64,000 bases of DNA. It comes from Sneathiella glossodoripedis JCM 23214 (GTDB taxonomy: Bacteria > Pseudomonadota > Alphaproteobacteria > Sneathiellales > Sneathiellaceae). The notes below the pieces were generated by a model. It searched no databases. It was not told the DNA's origin and was given only the letters and a program-made list of their open reading frames with translations. The stretch is taken from NCBI RefSeq assembly GCF_000616095.1, contig NZ_BAMS01000001.1, forward strand, positions 1,240,001-1,304,000, written 5' to 3'. The translations under genes were made by a program, and so were the position numbers. Below, in pieces: positions 45,757-55,475 of the stretch (position 1 is the first letter of the stretch; each line of letters begins with the position of its first letter).

Positions 45757-48515
45757 TGGCTTAACCTGTTCAAAATGGTTGGTATATGCACCTGATCCGC
45801 TTTGTAACTTCCTGTAAGTGTGTACATCGCCAGATTGACGCCAAATCGGCGTGCTTGTTCGCGCTGTCTTTCGTTCCCGGGAATGACGCTGACCATCGCT
45901 CGTCCCTGTTCATCAATTGCCCAAGCGGCGGCCCAATCGTTTGATCCGATAATTACTGAAGAAACGCCATCATTTCCATCGCCTTCACTTGTGAGAGAAA
46001 CCCATACATTGCCAGACTCATATCTGCCGGGAAAGCTCTGCATAAGGTAAAATGAACGAGTTAGCACATGGTCAACCGGTACTATTTGCAGCAAAGGTAT
46101 TTGCAATTTTGAAACTATCTTTTGTAGTCGGATATTCTCAGGACTGTTTGAGATATTTCCGCCATAGCGGCCAACTTTATGCTGATTGCGTGTGTCGAAG
46201 ACAATCGTGCCACCTTCTTTTAGATAGCGATTAATTCGCGAAATGGCACGAGAGCTCAATTCCGGAAAATCGGCAGTCACTGGCCAGTAGACGAAGGGGT
46301 AAAACAGCAGTTCGTGCTTTTCTGGGTCAACCTGCATCGGAGGCGCTGTCTCCACGGATGTTCGCCGTAACAGTGTCTGACTTAGACCTGCAAGACCTGC
46401 CGCTGTTATTTTGTCCACCTCCGGATCACCTGTGAGAACAAACGCCAGTCTTGTATCCAGCGTTGCATCCAACAGGCGTTCCACGTTTTCTTCTGCCAAG
46501 CTTGCTGAAGTGAAGAAAAACAGGAATATAGAAATTACCAAAAAGCTTGCTGACAAGCTAGTATTTGGACGTCTGAACGGCTCGAAAACACCTTTAAAAT
46601 AGAGAAGCACACATAGGTCAAATACTGCAAGCAAGAGAATAATTAAAAGTAAGTTGCGCCTCAGGTCGATTTCCTTGCCAACAGTAATACTGCTAACGGT
46701 GGCGTTTACAGAATCCAGATTGATGACTTCATAGGGAAAAGCTGAGTCCCCTATATTCAGCGCTACATGTAAAGTTGCGTCACCATAGTAACCTGCCGGT
46801 GTGTTTTGCGACACTGCGGTTGATGTGGCCGCAGGTTCTATCGGAGAAGCCTCTGACATCGCGGAATTGAAATATCCGAAACCATCCATCAGTTGGTAGG
46901 GAGGAAGCATGCGGGTATTCATGGTTTCCGCGTTTTTAGCGTAGTGCCCCAATTGACCGATTTCTCGCAACATTTCTACGAAAAGACCGGAAATAGCCAA
47001 GTTTGACCAACTCGGAGTGGCAGTTGTATGAAAAAGAACGATATGCCCATCAGTAAAACGTTTTCCTGTAACAAGCGGTGTTCCATCTGATAGGGAGGCC
47101 CATGTGCTGTTGGCCAAATCAGGTGATGGTATTGCCAATATTTGTTTGTTTACAGTTATCTCAGATGTGGGTGCGAGCCCTGAGAAAGGGCTTTCTTTGC
47201 TAAAATCACCAAGTTTTGCAGGTGTGGTCCATGAAATGCTGCCATCAAGATTGCGGCTGCCTTGTCTTAATGGAACTGGTGTTAAACTCGTTTTTGCGTT
47301 GGCTAGCTTCACTCCCGCGAATCTGACAAGGACACCACCGCTCTCAACCCATTGGAAAATTTTTAGTTCGGTTTCTTCCAGAAGGTTTCCGGTATCACCC
47401 ATAAAAATAAGAGCCGTATCCTTGGTCAGTAAATCGTCAATTTCGCCGGTTTTTACGTTATAAAAAGGCGCAAGCGCTTTAGATAGATAATGCTGTTCTG
47501 ATAGCAGGGCCTGTGTCGGGTCGAACTGATCCGAGGACACCAGCCCCACATTTTTACGCTGATTTCGGGTGTCCATTAGGTAAAGGGACCCCGCGGAGTT
47601 TTTACCTGCAATTTGAAGGCTTTTTATTTTGTTCAGTACACTGCCTGGCAGTTTCAGGGAGACTTGAGTTTCTCTCTCGCCCGCTGAAAAGAAAGGTTCC
47701 TGTTGCGTAAGGATATGCCCTTCTATTGACTTGATCAGTAAACTCTCACTCTGGGCCTGATCTGCGTTCACCCTTGTAAGGGGGATTAGCAATCCACCAT
47801 TTTCATATCGCGGCGGGCCTATAAGCGGAATATTTTCAATCGTTTCCGGTTTGTAAACTGAGAGGCTCCCCCTCAACTCGACATCATGAAGGAATTTTCT
47901 GAACCGTTCAGGATCAATACCAGTTAAAGTTCCGTCTGTTAGCAAATGGAAACTTCCATTTCTGTTATCCGAAATATTTTGAAAAATATCTTCAAGTCTG
48001 GTTTCGGACAGGTTCCAGGCAACTGGTTGGATCAAACCCAGACTTTCAAGCAATTCCTTTGGAGGTTCCGGGTTAGATTTTGCAGGCTTTTTAGTCGGCC
48101 ATCCAGCAAGTGGTATCAGGTTTACCAGTCTACCATCAGCGTCTGCTTTGGTAACAATTTCTTTCGTTTTTTGCTCAATGGCGGTCCAGTGAGGAGCGCT
48201 CGCCCAGTCATTGTCCAAAAGGATGGTAATGGGGCCACTTCCATCCAAGGGCGTGTTGGGATAAAGGCGTGGTTGCGCTATTGCAAGGATAACGAGCCCA
48301 GCAATCAAAAGACGCAGAATTAACAGCCACCATGGCGTGCTGATGGTGGTTTCTTGTCGATCAGATAACCCAAGTAAAAATTGAACTGCAGAAAAAGTAA
48401 TGATTTTTGGTTTGGGTGGTGTAACTCGGATCAACCAATAGAAAAGTGGCAATGTTATTAGCAGGAAAAGAACCCAGGGATAAGCGAAGGTCAAAGAGGA
48501 AAGCGCAGAAATCAT
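45753..48515 (-). CDS. BatA-like and DUF4159-domain membrane protein
   Basis: A 920-residue protein. The first 85 residues are a BatA-type N-terminus with two membrane helices (FAYPWVLFLLITLPLFYWLI, then LLILRLLIAGLVILAIAQPR). A periplasmic region follows, then another helix pair near residue 630-680, and a C-terminal DUF4159 domain (LAFVLTGDPEVDKITAAGLA, then INRYLKEGGTIVFDTRNQ). It sits directly after DUF58 and before the amidotransferase-like gene, overlapping the latter. Confidence 0.85.
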   Translation of the reverse strand: MISALSSLTFAYPWVLFLLITLPLFYWLIRVTPPKPKIITFSAVQFLLGLSDRQETTISTPWWLLILRLLIAGLVILAIAQPRLYPNTPLDGSGPITILLDNDWASAPHWTAIEQKTKEIVTKADADGRLVNLIPLAGWPTKKPAKSNPEPPKELLESLGLIQPVAWNLSETRLEDIFQNISDNRNGSFHLLTDGTLTGIDPERFRKFLHDVELRGSLSVYKPETIENIPLIGPPRYENGGLLIPLTRVNADQAQSESLLIKSIEGHILTQQEPFFSAGERETQVSLKLPGSVLNKIKSLQIAGKNSAGSLYLMDTRNQRKNVGLVSSDQFDPTQALLSEQHYLSKALAPFYNVKTGEIDDLLTKDTALIFMGDTGNLLEETELKIFQWVESGGVLVRFAGVKLANAKTSLTPVPLRQGSRNLDGSISWTTPAKLGDFSKESPFSGLAPTSEITVNKQILAIPSPDLANSTWASLSDGTPLVTGKRFTDGHIVLFHTTATPSWSNLAISGLFVEMLREIGQLGHYAKNAETMNTRMLPPYQLMDGFGYFNSAMSEASPIEPAATSTAVSQNTPAGYYGDATLHVALNIGDSAFPYEVINLDSVNATVSSITVGKEIDLRRNLLLIILLLAVFDLCVLLYFKGVFEPFRRPNTSLSASFLVISIFLFFFTSASLAEENVERLLDATLDTRLAFVLTGDPEVDKITAAGLAGLSQTLLRRTSVETAPPMQVDPEKHELLFYPFVYWPVTADFPELSSRAISRINRYLKEGGTIVFDTRNQHKVGRYGGNISNSPENIRLQKIVSKLQIPLLQIVPVDHVLTRSFYLMQSFPGRYESGNVWVSLTSEGDGNDGVSSVIIGSNDWAAAWAIDEQGRAMVSVIPGNERQREQARRFGVNLAMYTLTGSYKADQVHIPTILNRLSQ

Positions 48516-49412
48516 CTAGCGGCCCTCATGAATTAAATTGTAGAGTTCTATAACTGTTTCAGCGATTTTTCGATCAGTCCGCACGAATACATATTGCCAG
48601 CCAAACCTGACAGCCAGGTTCTTCAGGTTGTTTTGATGCTTTGAGTATGCTGAGTGGTAATCATTCCTGATATTCTCTACCTGCTTAAACTCTGCGGCAG
48701 GCCTGCCTTGCATATCCTGAAAATACACTCTGCCCGAATAGGGTAGATCAACTTCTGCAGGGTCAGCGAGATGTATGATAATACCGTCAGATTTTTCGCT
48801 TGAGATTGCACTGATTTCTTTTTGAAGCTTTGCTATATCCAAAAGAAAATCGCTGATTAGTAAGAATTTCGATTTTGCTTTCGCATGGGTGCTTTCACCT
48901 GCTTGTGATGGGGCTTTATCTCTTGCAGATGGAAGGGTGTGGGCCACTTTTTCCAAATGCGATAAGCCATGCCCAGCGGTCTCCATCTCTCCCAATATAC
49001 CGAAATTTTCATCCGCTCTATTGAGCAAGATACAAAGAACGAGAGTTAGCAGATTGGCGTATTCAATTTTGTTGTACGCAGCTAATGAAGATTGAAAATG
49101 CATGGTGTCGTCCTGATTGATCCAGAACCATGCCGTTTCAGAGCTTTCCTGTTCCTTTTGCCGGATAAAGATTTCACCACGTTTTGCTGATTGCCTCCAA
49201 TCGATTTCAGAGGTTTCATCACCCGTTGAATAAGGTTTGAATTGCCAGAAATCTTCACCTGTACCAGCCCGTTTTCGGCCATGCTGCCCCACATCAATAG
49301 TTGCCGCAATCTGTTCAGCCTTTATCAGTAGTGCTGGGAAACTGCCCGCTAGTTCTTCGGCATTTGCGCGAAGCTTGATTTTTGAAAATAGCGAGCTGTC
49401 AGATAATGACAT
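48516..49412 (-). CDS. DUF58 domain protein
   Basis: A 298-residue protein with the DUF58 core, RKRAGTGEDFWQFKPYSTGD near residue 43 and the IDWRQSAKRGEIFIRQKEQE segment near 70, which resembles a vWA-linked fold. It sits next to a MoxR ATPase and a BatA-like protein, as usual, and probably acts with them in envelope protein maturation or stress tolerance. It abuts both neighbours by one or no bases. Confidence 0.93.
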   Translation of the reverse strand: MSLSDSSLFSKIKLRANAEELAGSFPALLIKAEQIAATIDVGQHGRKRAGTGEDFWQFKPYSTGDETSEIDWRQSAKRGEIFIRQKEQESSETAWFWINQDDTMHFQSSLAAYNKIEYANLLTLVLCILLNRADENFGILGEMETAGHGLSHLEKVAHTLPSARDKAPSQAGESTHAKAKSKFLLISDFLLDIAKLQKEISAISSEKSDGIIIHLADPAEVDLPYSGRVYFQDMQGRPAAEFKQVENIRNDYHSAYSKHQNNLKNLAVRFGWQYVFVRTDRKIAETVIELYNLIHEGR

Positions 49413-49413
49413 T

Positions 49414-50412
49414 TTATTTAAGTTCTTCGAGCAATGAGTTAATAATTGTTGTTACTGTTACACCCTCCGCTCTGGCCGAGTAGCTTACAGACATTCTATG
49501 CTGCAGAACAGCGGGGGCCAATGCAATGACATCGTCAACGGATGGGCTGAAACGCCCTTGTAAAAAGGCTCGAGCGCGTGCCGCCAGTATAAGCGCCTGA
49601 CTGGCGCGTGGCCCAGGGCCCCATGCAACGTGAGATCTAACAAGGTTATTGTCTGTGCTTTCCGGACGCGCCTGCCGAACAAGGCTTAAAATTGCATCAA
49701 TTGTCTGGTCTGTTACCGGAATATCGCGCACCAGTTTTTGAACTTCGATTAATTCTTGCGGGCTTAAAACAGTCTCAACCTTATGTGAACGATTGTCAGT
49801 GGTTTCTAACAGAATTCTGCGCTCAGTTGCTTCGTCGGGGTAGTCTACATTGATTTGGAGCAGAAACCGGTCTAGCTGAGCCTCTGGAAGGGGGTAAGTC
49901 CCTTCCTGTTCAATCGGGTTTTGAGTGGCTAGGACGTGAAATGGCTCTGGCAGTTCATAAGTGGCACCAGCAATTGTCACACGCTTTTCCTGCATGGCTT
50001 GTAACAGTGCAGATTGAGTTCTCGGGCTGGCTCGATTGATTTCATCCGCCATAAGAAGTTGGCTAAAAACCGGGCCTTTCAAAAATTGAAAATGCTGCTG
50101 TCCAGATGCGTCTTTTTCCAGAATTTCAGATCCGAGGATATCCGCAGGCATCAGATCAGGTGTAAATTGAACCCGTTTTTCATCAAGTCCGAAGACGCCG
50201 CCCAATGTCTCTGCCAGTTTTGTCTTCGCAAGTCCGGGTACGCCAATCAAGAGCGCATGCCCACCAGCCATAAGAGTTATAATCGATAGCTCGATCACTT
50301 GTTGCTGACCAAAAATCTGTCTGCTTATTTCCTCTGTAAGAGATGCGAATTTCTTCGAGAGGTTTTTGATTTCTTCGCGTATATTTTCATCTGTTGCTTC
50401 TAGATTTTCCAT
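49414..50412 (-). CDS. MoxR-family AAA+ ATPase
   Basis: A 332-residue AAA+ ATPase. Walker A is GVPGLAKTKLAETL near residue 58, Walker B is LLMADEINRASPRTQSALLQ near 120, with sensor 1 in VLATQNPIEQEGTYPLPEAQ and a lid with VRSHVAWGPGPRASQALIL. MoxR proteins act as chaperones for partners bearing vWA domains. It is the first gene of this operon; the start is 87 bases from the divergent DUF1285 gene. Confidence 0.95.
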   Translation of the reverse strand: MENLEATDENIREEIKNLSKKFASLTEEISRQIFGQQQVIELSIITLMAGGHALLIGVPGLAKTKLAETLGGVFGLDEKRVQFTPDLMPADILGSEILEKDASGQQHFQFLKGPVFSQLLMADEINRASPRTQSALLQAMQEKRVTIAGATYELPEPFHVLATQNPIEQEGTYPLPEAQLDRFLLQINVDYPDEATERRILLETTDNRSHKVETVLSPQELIEVQKLVRDIPVTDQTIDAILSLVRQARPESTDNNLVRSHVAWGPGPRASQALILAARARAFLQGRFSPSVDDVIALAPAVLQHRMSVSYSARAEGVTVTTIINSLLEELK

Positions 50413-50499
50413 CAGATCTCCAACTTATTTTTTGAAATTCAGTGACGCGAGTGTACATAATGATCCATAATACAGAATAAGCTAGGATAAGGCTAAAAT

Positions 50500-51087
50500 A
50501 TGACAAGTACTGTGTCGAGCGATGCGCTTAATGACATTATTAAGCAAATAAAAGATAAAAAGCATCCACCAGTGCATATGTGGAATCCGGATTATTGTGG
50601 TGAATTGGATATTCGGATTGCGCGTGATGGAACGTGGTATTATCTAGGTTCGCCCATTGGTCGTAAGGCGTTGGTGAAACTCTTCTCTAGTGTCTTGAGA
50701 TATGATGAAGATGGCAAATACTATCTTGTGACGCCAGTAGAGAAAATTGGAATTACTGTTGATGATGTGCCATTTGTCGCGGTTCAGATGTATGTAGAGG
50801 GCCAAGGGCGTAATCAGGTCATAAGTTTTCGCACTCATGTAGATGAATATGTGATTGTAGATAAAGAACACCCATTGCGAATGGATTTTGAAGAGCAAAC
50901 GAGAGAGCCTTCTCCGTATGTGCTTGTAAGAAGTAATCTGGAAGCGTTGGTCGTACGGTCTGTATTTTATGATCTGGTGGAACTGGCAGTAGAGGAGACC
51001 ATTGAAGGGGAGCCTCGTTTCGGTGTCTGGAGTAGCGGTGAATTTTATGAGTTTGGGTCAGTAGATGAACTTTTTGGTGAACAATAG
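50500..51087 (+). CDS. DUF1285 protein
   Basis: A 195-residue protein with the DUF1285 features: HMWNPDYCGELDIRIARDGT near residue 27, WYYLGSPIGRKALVKLFSSV, and YYLVTPVEKIGITVDDVPFV near 78. The function is unknown. The next gene starts 22 bases before its stop. The cluster DUF1285-NUDIX-DUF6111-cca is frequent in alphaproteobacteria. Confidence 0.93.
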   Translation: MTSTVSSDALNDIIKQIKDKKHPPVHMWNPDYCGELDIRIARDGTWYYLGSPIGRKALVKLFSSVLRYDEDGKYYLVTPVEKIGITVDDVPFVAVQMYVEGQGRNQVISFRTHVDEYVIVDKEHPLRMDFEEQTREPSPYVLVRSNLEALVVRSVFYDLVELAVEETIEGEPRFGVWSSGEFYEFGSVDELFGEQ

Positions 51088-51721
51088 AAAAATCTTGAGA
51101 GAGAGTTTTGGGGCTTTTTTAGACCCCGCGCCAACGAGTGAAGCTCATGAAGAAGTCCTTCGGCGCAGCTTCAAGGGTGACCATGATCTTAACCCTGCGA
51201 GTTTTCCGGGTAAAATTGGGACCTTTAAACCTGCTGCCGTTTTGGTACCTATCGTTGTACGGGATGACGAGTTATCAGTTATTTTGACGCGAAGGTCTTC
51301 TCATATGAAGAAACACGCGGGGCAAATCAGTTTTCCGGGTGGTCGCGCAGAAGACGAGGATGACACACCAGTATGCACAGCCCTTCGTGAAAGCAGGGAG
51401 GAAATTGGCCTCGACCCTGATTTGGTGGAAGTGATCGGAAGTTTGAGTCCCTATGTTACCGTTACTCAATATTCGGTAATCCCCGTGGTAGGCTTAGTTG
51501 AGCCGGCTTTTGATCTGGTGCCAGAAGAAAGCGAGGTTGCCGAAATTTTTGAAGTGCCACTTGATTTTCTGATGGATGAGAGAAATCACCAAAAACACAG
51601 TGGCTTTCATAACGGGATTGAGAGGTTCTGGTACGCCATGCCTTACAACGATTATTATATCTGGGGGGCAACTGCCGGAATGCTCAAGGATTTGTCTGAA
51701 AGGGCCAAGACCATATGTTGA
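51065..51721 (+). CDS. NUDIX CoA pyrophosphatase-like hydrolase
   Basis: A 218-residue NUDIX protein. It shows the CoA-pyrophosphatase insert (LTRRSSHMKKHAGQISFPGG) before the Nudix box, which reads GGRAEDEDDTPVCTALRESR then EEIGLDP. It should hydrolyse CoA or derivatives to phosphopantetheine and 3',5'-ADP. The start lies within the DUF1285 gene, and the DUF6111 gene starts inside its end. Confidence 0.92.
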   Translation: MNFLVNNRKILRESFGAFLDPAPTSEAHEEVLRRSFKGDHDLNPASFPGKIGTFKPAAVLVPIVVRDDELSVILTRRSSHMKKHAGQISFPGGRAEDEDDTPVCTALRESREEIGLDPDLVEVIGSLSPYVTVTQYSVIPVVGLVEPAFDLVPEESEVAEIFEVPLDFLMDERNHQKHSGFHNGIERFWYAMPYNDYYIWGATAGMLKDLSERAKTIC

Positions 51722-51990
51722 GAGGGTTTTTATTTCATCTGATCCCATTGTTAATTCCTTTCGTCGTTTATGGGATTTATCTGTATTTTCTGAAGCGCGC
51801 AGGCGGGGAGGGAACCTGGAAAGGTAAATCTACGGCAATTGTGACAATCATCGGCCTGACATTAATGGCTGCAAGCTTTGTTGTGTTATGGGCGGTTCAG
51901 GATCCTCCAAAAGATGGAAAATACATTCCACCACGCTTTGAAAACGGTCGCTTGATTGATCCCCAAATAATACCCGACGAGAAGGACTGA
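51715..51990 (+). CDS. DUF6111 small membrane protein
   Basis: A 91-residue protein with two membrane segments (FLFHLIPLLIPFVVYGIYLY, TAIVTIIGLTLMAASFVVLW) and a short polar tail with PPRFENGRLIDPQIIP, a pattern of the DUF6111 family. It overlaps the NUDIX gene and is followed after 8 bases by cca. Function unknown. Confidence 0.9.
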   Translation: MLRGFLFHLIPLLIPFVVYGIYLYFLKRAGGEGTWKGKSTAIVTIIGLTLMAASFVVLWAVQDPPKDGKYIPPRFENGRLIDPQIIPDEKD

Positions 51991-51998
51991 GACGCCAT

Positions 51999-53207
51999 TT
52001 GCACAAGCAACTTCTGAGCACGTATCTAAATACGACGCCCGCATGGTTGGTTGATGAGAGAAGCCAGCGTATTCTGAGCCTTATCAGAAAAGCGGGTGGA
52101 GAAGCGCGTTTCGTGGGAGGGTGCGTGCGGGACGCCTTGCTTGGGGCAACAAGTGAAGATCTTGATATCTGCACGGAAGTAAAACCGGCAACAGTTATCA
52201 AGCTACTCGAAAACAGGGGCATTAAGGTTATTCCGACCGGGCTTGCACATGGAACTGTGACGGCGGTGATTGATGGACAGCATTTTGAAATTACGACGCT
52301 TCGAGAGGATGTCAAAACTGATGGCCGTCACGCAACGGTGCGTTACACAGATGACTGGCAAAAAGACGCGGCGCGCCGGGATTTTACATTTAATGCACTT
52401 TCGGTCGATGCATCCGGGTATCTTTACGATTATTTTACAGGGATTGAAGATCTAAAATCCGGCTTGGTTCGCTTTATAGGAGAGCCGGAAAGCCGGATTA
52501 AGGAAGATTACTTACGAATTCTGAGATACTTTAGATTCCTGGCGCGATATTCCAGTTCAGACCTTCATCAAGCTTCTCTACAGGCTTGCGGAGCTCTTAA
52601 AACTGGGCTTGAAAGCCTCTCAAGAGAGAGAGTTACAAAAGAGATTATTGGGTTGTTGTGTGCAGAAAGCCCGATGTTAGCATTGAGGTTGATGAATGAA
52701 ACACAGGTTTGGGAGTTTCTATTTGATAAACCGCCTGCTTTGTCAAACTTGCAACGATTATTGGAACTGCAGCTTGAAAAACCGGATCCGATTTTGAGGC
52801 TGGGCTGCCTGATTGCTGATGAGCAAAGGTCCCCACAAGAAGTCCTCTCTACCTTGAGGTTGTCAAAGGCACAAATAAATAGGCTGGCAGATCTGTGGGA
52901 TTTTAAAAAGCTTAGTTCCGCTCAACGCGAAACAACGGAGTTGATCTATCGGTTGGGCAGGGGGCGCTATCTGGATCAGGTTACGTTATTGCTGGCTTCT
53001 CAGGAAGAGCCGGATGTGAAACTACTGTCCAGTATAGAATTCGCTCAAAACTGGGAAATCCCTGAATTTCCTGTAACAGGGCAGGATCTACTGGATAAAG
53101 AAATGGTTGCAGGACCGGAAATACGAATAAAACTGCAGGAGCTTGAACAGTATTGGATTGATGAAGGGTTTAGACCAACCAAGGAAATGCTGCTTCAGAG
53201 ACACTAA
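51999..53207 (+). CDS. cca: CCA tRNA nucleotidyltransferase
   Basis: A 402-residue class II nucleotidyltransferase that adds or repairs the tRNA 3' CCA end (or polyadenylates RNA, which the sequence cannot exclude). Motifs: FVGGCVRDALLGATSEDLDI with the DxD carboxylates near residue 50, the flexible loop LREDVKTDGRHATV near 100, and RRDFTFNAL then EDYLRILRYFRFLAR. The start is a TTG, 8 bases after DUF6111. Both tRNAs in this window encode CCA, so repair may be its role. Confidence 0.92.
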   Translation: MHKQLLSTYLNTTPAWLVDERSQRILSLIRKAGGEARFVGGCVRDALLGATSEDLDICTEVKPATVIKLLENRGIKVIPTGLAHGTVTAVIDGQHFEITTLREDVKTDGRHATVRYTDDWQKDAARRDFTFNALSVDASGYLYDYFTGIEDLKSGLVRFIGEPESRIKEDYLRILRYFRFLARYSSSDLHQASLQACGALKTGLESLSRERVTKEIIGLLCAESPMLALRLMNETQVWEFLFDKPPALSNLQRLLELQLEKPDPILRLGCLIADEQRSPQEVLSTLRLSKAQINRLADLWDFKKLSSAQRETTELIYRLGRGRYLDQVTLLLASQEEPDVKLLSSIEFAQNWEIPEFPVTGQDLLDKEMVAGPEIRIKLQELEQYWIDEGFRPTKEMLLQRH

Positions 53208-53292
53208 TATTATTGCTGAATATTATGTGGACCTTGAAAATGACAAAATCCGCGAGCATCCTTATTAAAGTGTTTATACGGGGAGTAACTAG

Positions 53293-53565
53293 ATGCGAAG
53301 AACCTTGTTTGCGGCAATTGCTGGGGCATTTTTTTTGATGCAGCAGCCTCTGGATGCCTCAGCTGATGAAAAATCTGTTGATGAGTTAGCTATAGAAGGG
53401 ATCAGCAAACTTATGGATGCACTTAGTCTGTTCGTGAGTACTATCCCTCAATACTCGGCGCCGGAAATACTCGAAAATGGTGATATTATTATTCGCCGTA
53501 AAAATAAGTCAGATTCTGAAGGTGATGAACCTGATCAGAATAAACCTGAAGAAACAGCGGCCTGA
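53293..53565 (+). CDS. small exported alphaproteobacterial protein
   Basis: A 90-residue protein with a signal peptide ending near ASADE, a helical middle and a C-terminal ILENGDIIIRRKNKSDSEGD tail. The pattern matches a conserved alphaproteobacterial family whose records are often wrongly labelled AAA+ ATPase; no Walker motif is present. The role is unknown. GGGGAG precedes the ATG. Confidence 0.7.
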   Translation: MRRTLFAAIAGAFFLMQQPLDASADEKSVDELAIEGISKLMDALSLFVSTIPQYSAPEILENGDIIIRRKNKSDSEGDEPDQNKPEETAA

Positions 53566-53653
53566 GCTCATCCGAATTACGTGTCGGAAACCGGATGGAT
53601 TGTACTGTAAAATTTCGATAGTAACATTCCTGTAGATGCAAGGGGATGTTTGA

Positions 53654-54739
53654 ATGTTGACGCAAATTGAAATGCTGGATGCTGTTCGGGACCGAAATGG
53701 AAGTTTTGACGGTGAGTTTGTCTATGCCGTTCGCACGACAGGAATTTACTGCCAACCCTCCTGTTCTTCCCGGCAGGCTAATGTAGAAAATATCCTGTTC
53801 TTTCAAACCTCAGAAGAAGCAAAATTGAAGGGGTTTCGAGCATGCAAAAGATGTCGACCCGACGAACTGGGCCCCTCGGATCCCAAAGCTGAATTGGCAA
53901 GACGGATTTGTTTAATCCTGAAAAATTATTTAGCCGCGCCAGAGAAAGGTAAGCCGACACTGAAGATGTTGGCAAAAGAGTTGAAGCTCAGCGAGGATCA
54001 CTTGTCGCGCAGTTTTCGTAAAGTGATGGGTATGGGCCCTCTTGATTACTTTGATGAGCTTAGAAGCCAAAACTTCAAGAAACAGCTAAAGGAAAGCCGG
54101 ACCATCACGGAGGCAGCTTATGGAGCTGGCTATGGTTCATCCAGTCGGGTTTATGAACGCGCTATTAAACATTTGGGGATGTCGCCAGCGTCATATGCAA
54201 AAGGAGGCAGGGGGGCAGAAATCGCCTACACAATCGTCAACTGTTTTTTGGGGCGAATGTTGGTTGGTGGTACACGACAAGGCGTTTGTGCTGTTTATTT
54301 TGGCAATAATGACGGGGAACTGGTTCGCGAGCTTGAGCAGGAATTTCCCAAGGCTGAAATAGGTGTGGAGTTGGGCGAACTAAACCATTGGGCTCAGGTA
54401 ATTGCGACATATCTTGAAAAGGAAGGCAAGGTCACACTGGATATCCCGCTTGATATGTACGGGACCGCATTTCAGCGACTGGTCTGGCAGGAGCTTTTAA
54501 AAATCGCACCGGGGGATGTAAAGACATATCAGCAGATCGCCCGTCAATTGGGACGTGAAAAATCTTCCCGCGCGGTTGGTCGGGCCTGTGCCACAAATCC
54601 TGTCTCACTAGTTGTTCCCTGTCACAGGGTAATGGGAAGCGATGGAAAGTTGCATGGTTATCGGTGGGGACTCGAACGCAAAGCAGCTCTCATGAAGTGG
54701 GAAGAAAAAATATCGGCTAACTCTCCTTCAACTGTTTGA
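53654..54739 (+). CDS. ada: Ada bifunctional DNA repair methyltransferase and regulator
   Basis: A 361-residue protein. The N-terminal zinc domain has C33, C37, C64 and C67 (YCQPSC, ACKRC), where Cys33 takes methyl groups from phosphotriesters and activates transcription. An AraC-type helix-turn-helix follows (AKELKLSEDHLSRSFRKVMG). The C-terminal O6-methylguanine methyltransferase domain has the acceptor Cys323 in PCHRV. A start within the same frame at TTG is not needed. It overlaps a convergent lytic transglycosylase gene. Confidence 0.95.
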   Translation: MLTQIEMLDAVRDRNGSFDGEFVYAVRTTGIYCQPSCSSRQANVENILFFQTSEEAKLKGFRACKRCRPDELGPSDPKAELARRICLILKNYLAAPEKGKPTLKMLAKELKLSEDHLSRSFRKVMGMGPLDYFDELRSQNFKKQLKESRTITEAAYGAGYGSSSRVYERAIKHLGMSPASYAKGGRGAEIAYTIVNCFLGRMLVGGTRQGVCAVYFGNNDGELVRELEQEFPKAEIGVELGELNHWAQVIATYLEKEGKVTLDIPLDMYGTAFQRLVWQELLKIAPGDVKTYQQIARQLGREKSSRAVGRACATNPVSLVVPCHRVMGSDGKLHGYRWGLERKAALMKWEEKISANSPSTV

Positions 54740-55414
54740 AGAAGCCGGTTGGCTCACAATCCGCTCGCGTTTTTGCGCTTCCATTTTGAGACGGATGGCT
54801 TCGCGTCTTTTGCGATATTCTTCGCGTGCTTTGGCCATGCGGGCATTTGTATCTTTTCGACGCTCTTTTTGCCAAAGGGCTAGAACTTTCTTTCGATAAG
54901 GGACGTAGTATTTTTTTGTCTGGGAGTGATAGTAGGCGACCGCCAACGTCCAGGAACGAGTGCTATTGCGTAGCTTTTTCAACAGGCTCGCTGCGTAAGC
55001 TGCATTCGTGACGGGATCAAAGGCTTCCTCAAGTGTGTCAAATGCGTTTGGATGCCAATACAAATTTACCTGCATACATCCAACGTCTATGTTTTTAACT
55101 CCTTTGGCCTGAAGTGCTTTTACTTCGGCGATTGCGGCCTCTTTCGTCGGCAAATATCTTCCTCGCCCCTCGGAATAAACTGTCCACGGCCAGGCAATTA
55201 TTTCCTTTCTTTTGGAGTGCCAACGACCAGTCTCAGCTAATGATATTGCGTTTAAAAGGCGCTTAGGTAAGCGGTAGGATTTTTCGTTACTTTCTGTCGC
55301 TTTTTTACATGTTTTCAAATGCTTGGTGTCATTTGCCGGAAAGGTCGCTGCAGCGGCATTTGTTGCTGCTAACCATAATGTTGCTAAACATAAAGATAAT
55401 ATAAATCTGGGCAT
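54728..55414 (-). CDS. transglycosylase SLT-domain protein
   Basis: About 228 residues. The ATG at 55412-55414 is chosen because AGGAGAACCCAA precedes it and it gives a signal peptide (PRFILSLCLATLWLAATNAAA); the frame extends to 55504. The catalytic glutamate is likely in ISLAETGRW, with NIDVGCMQVNLYWHP and DPVTNAAYAASLLKKL as SLT family motifs. The tail is rich in Lys, Arg and Glu. It would cleave peptidoglycan in the periplasm. The end overlaps ada by 12 bases. Confidence 0.88.
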   Translation of the reverse strand: MPRFILSLCLATLWLAATNAAAATFPANDTKHLKTCKKATESNEKSYRLPKRLLNAISLAETGRWHSKRKEIIAWPWTVYSEGRGRYLPTKEAAIAEVKALQAKGVKNIDVGCMQVNLYWHPNAFDTLEEAFDPVTNAAYAASLLKKLRNSTRSWTLAVAYYHSQTKKYYVPYRKKVLALWQKERRKDTNARMAKAREEYRKRREAIRLKMEAQKRERIVSQPASSNS

Positions 55415-55475
55415 TTGGGTTCTCCTGCTACCGCTTCTGGTATAGGATATGCAAACGCTGTGCCGAAACTGGGCC

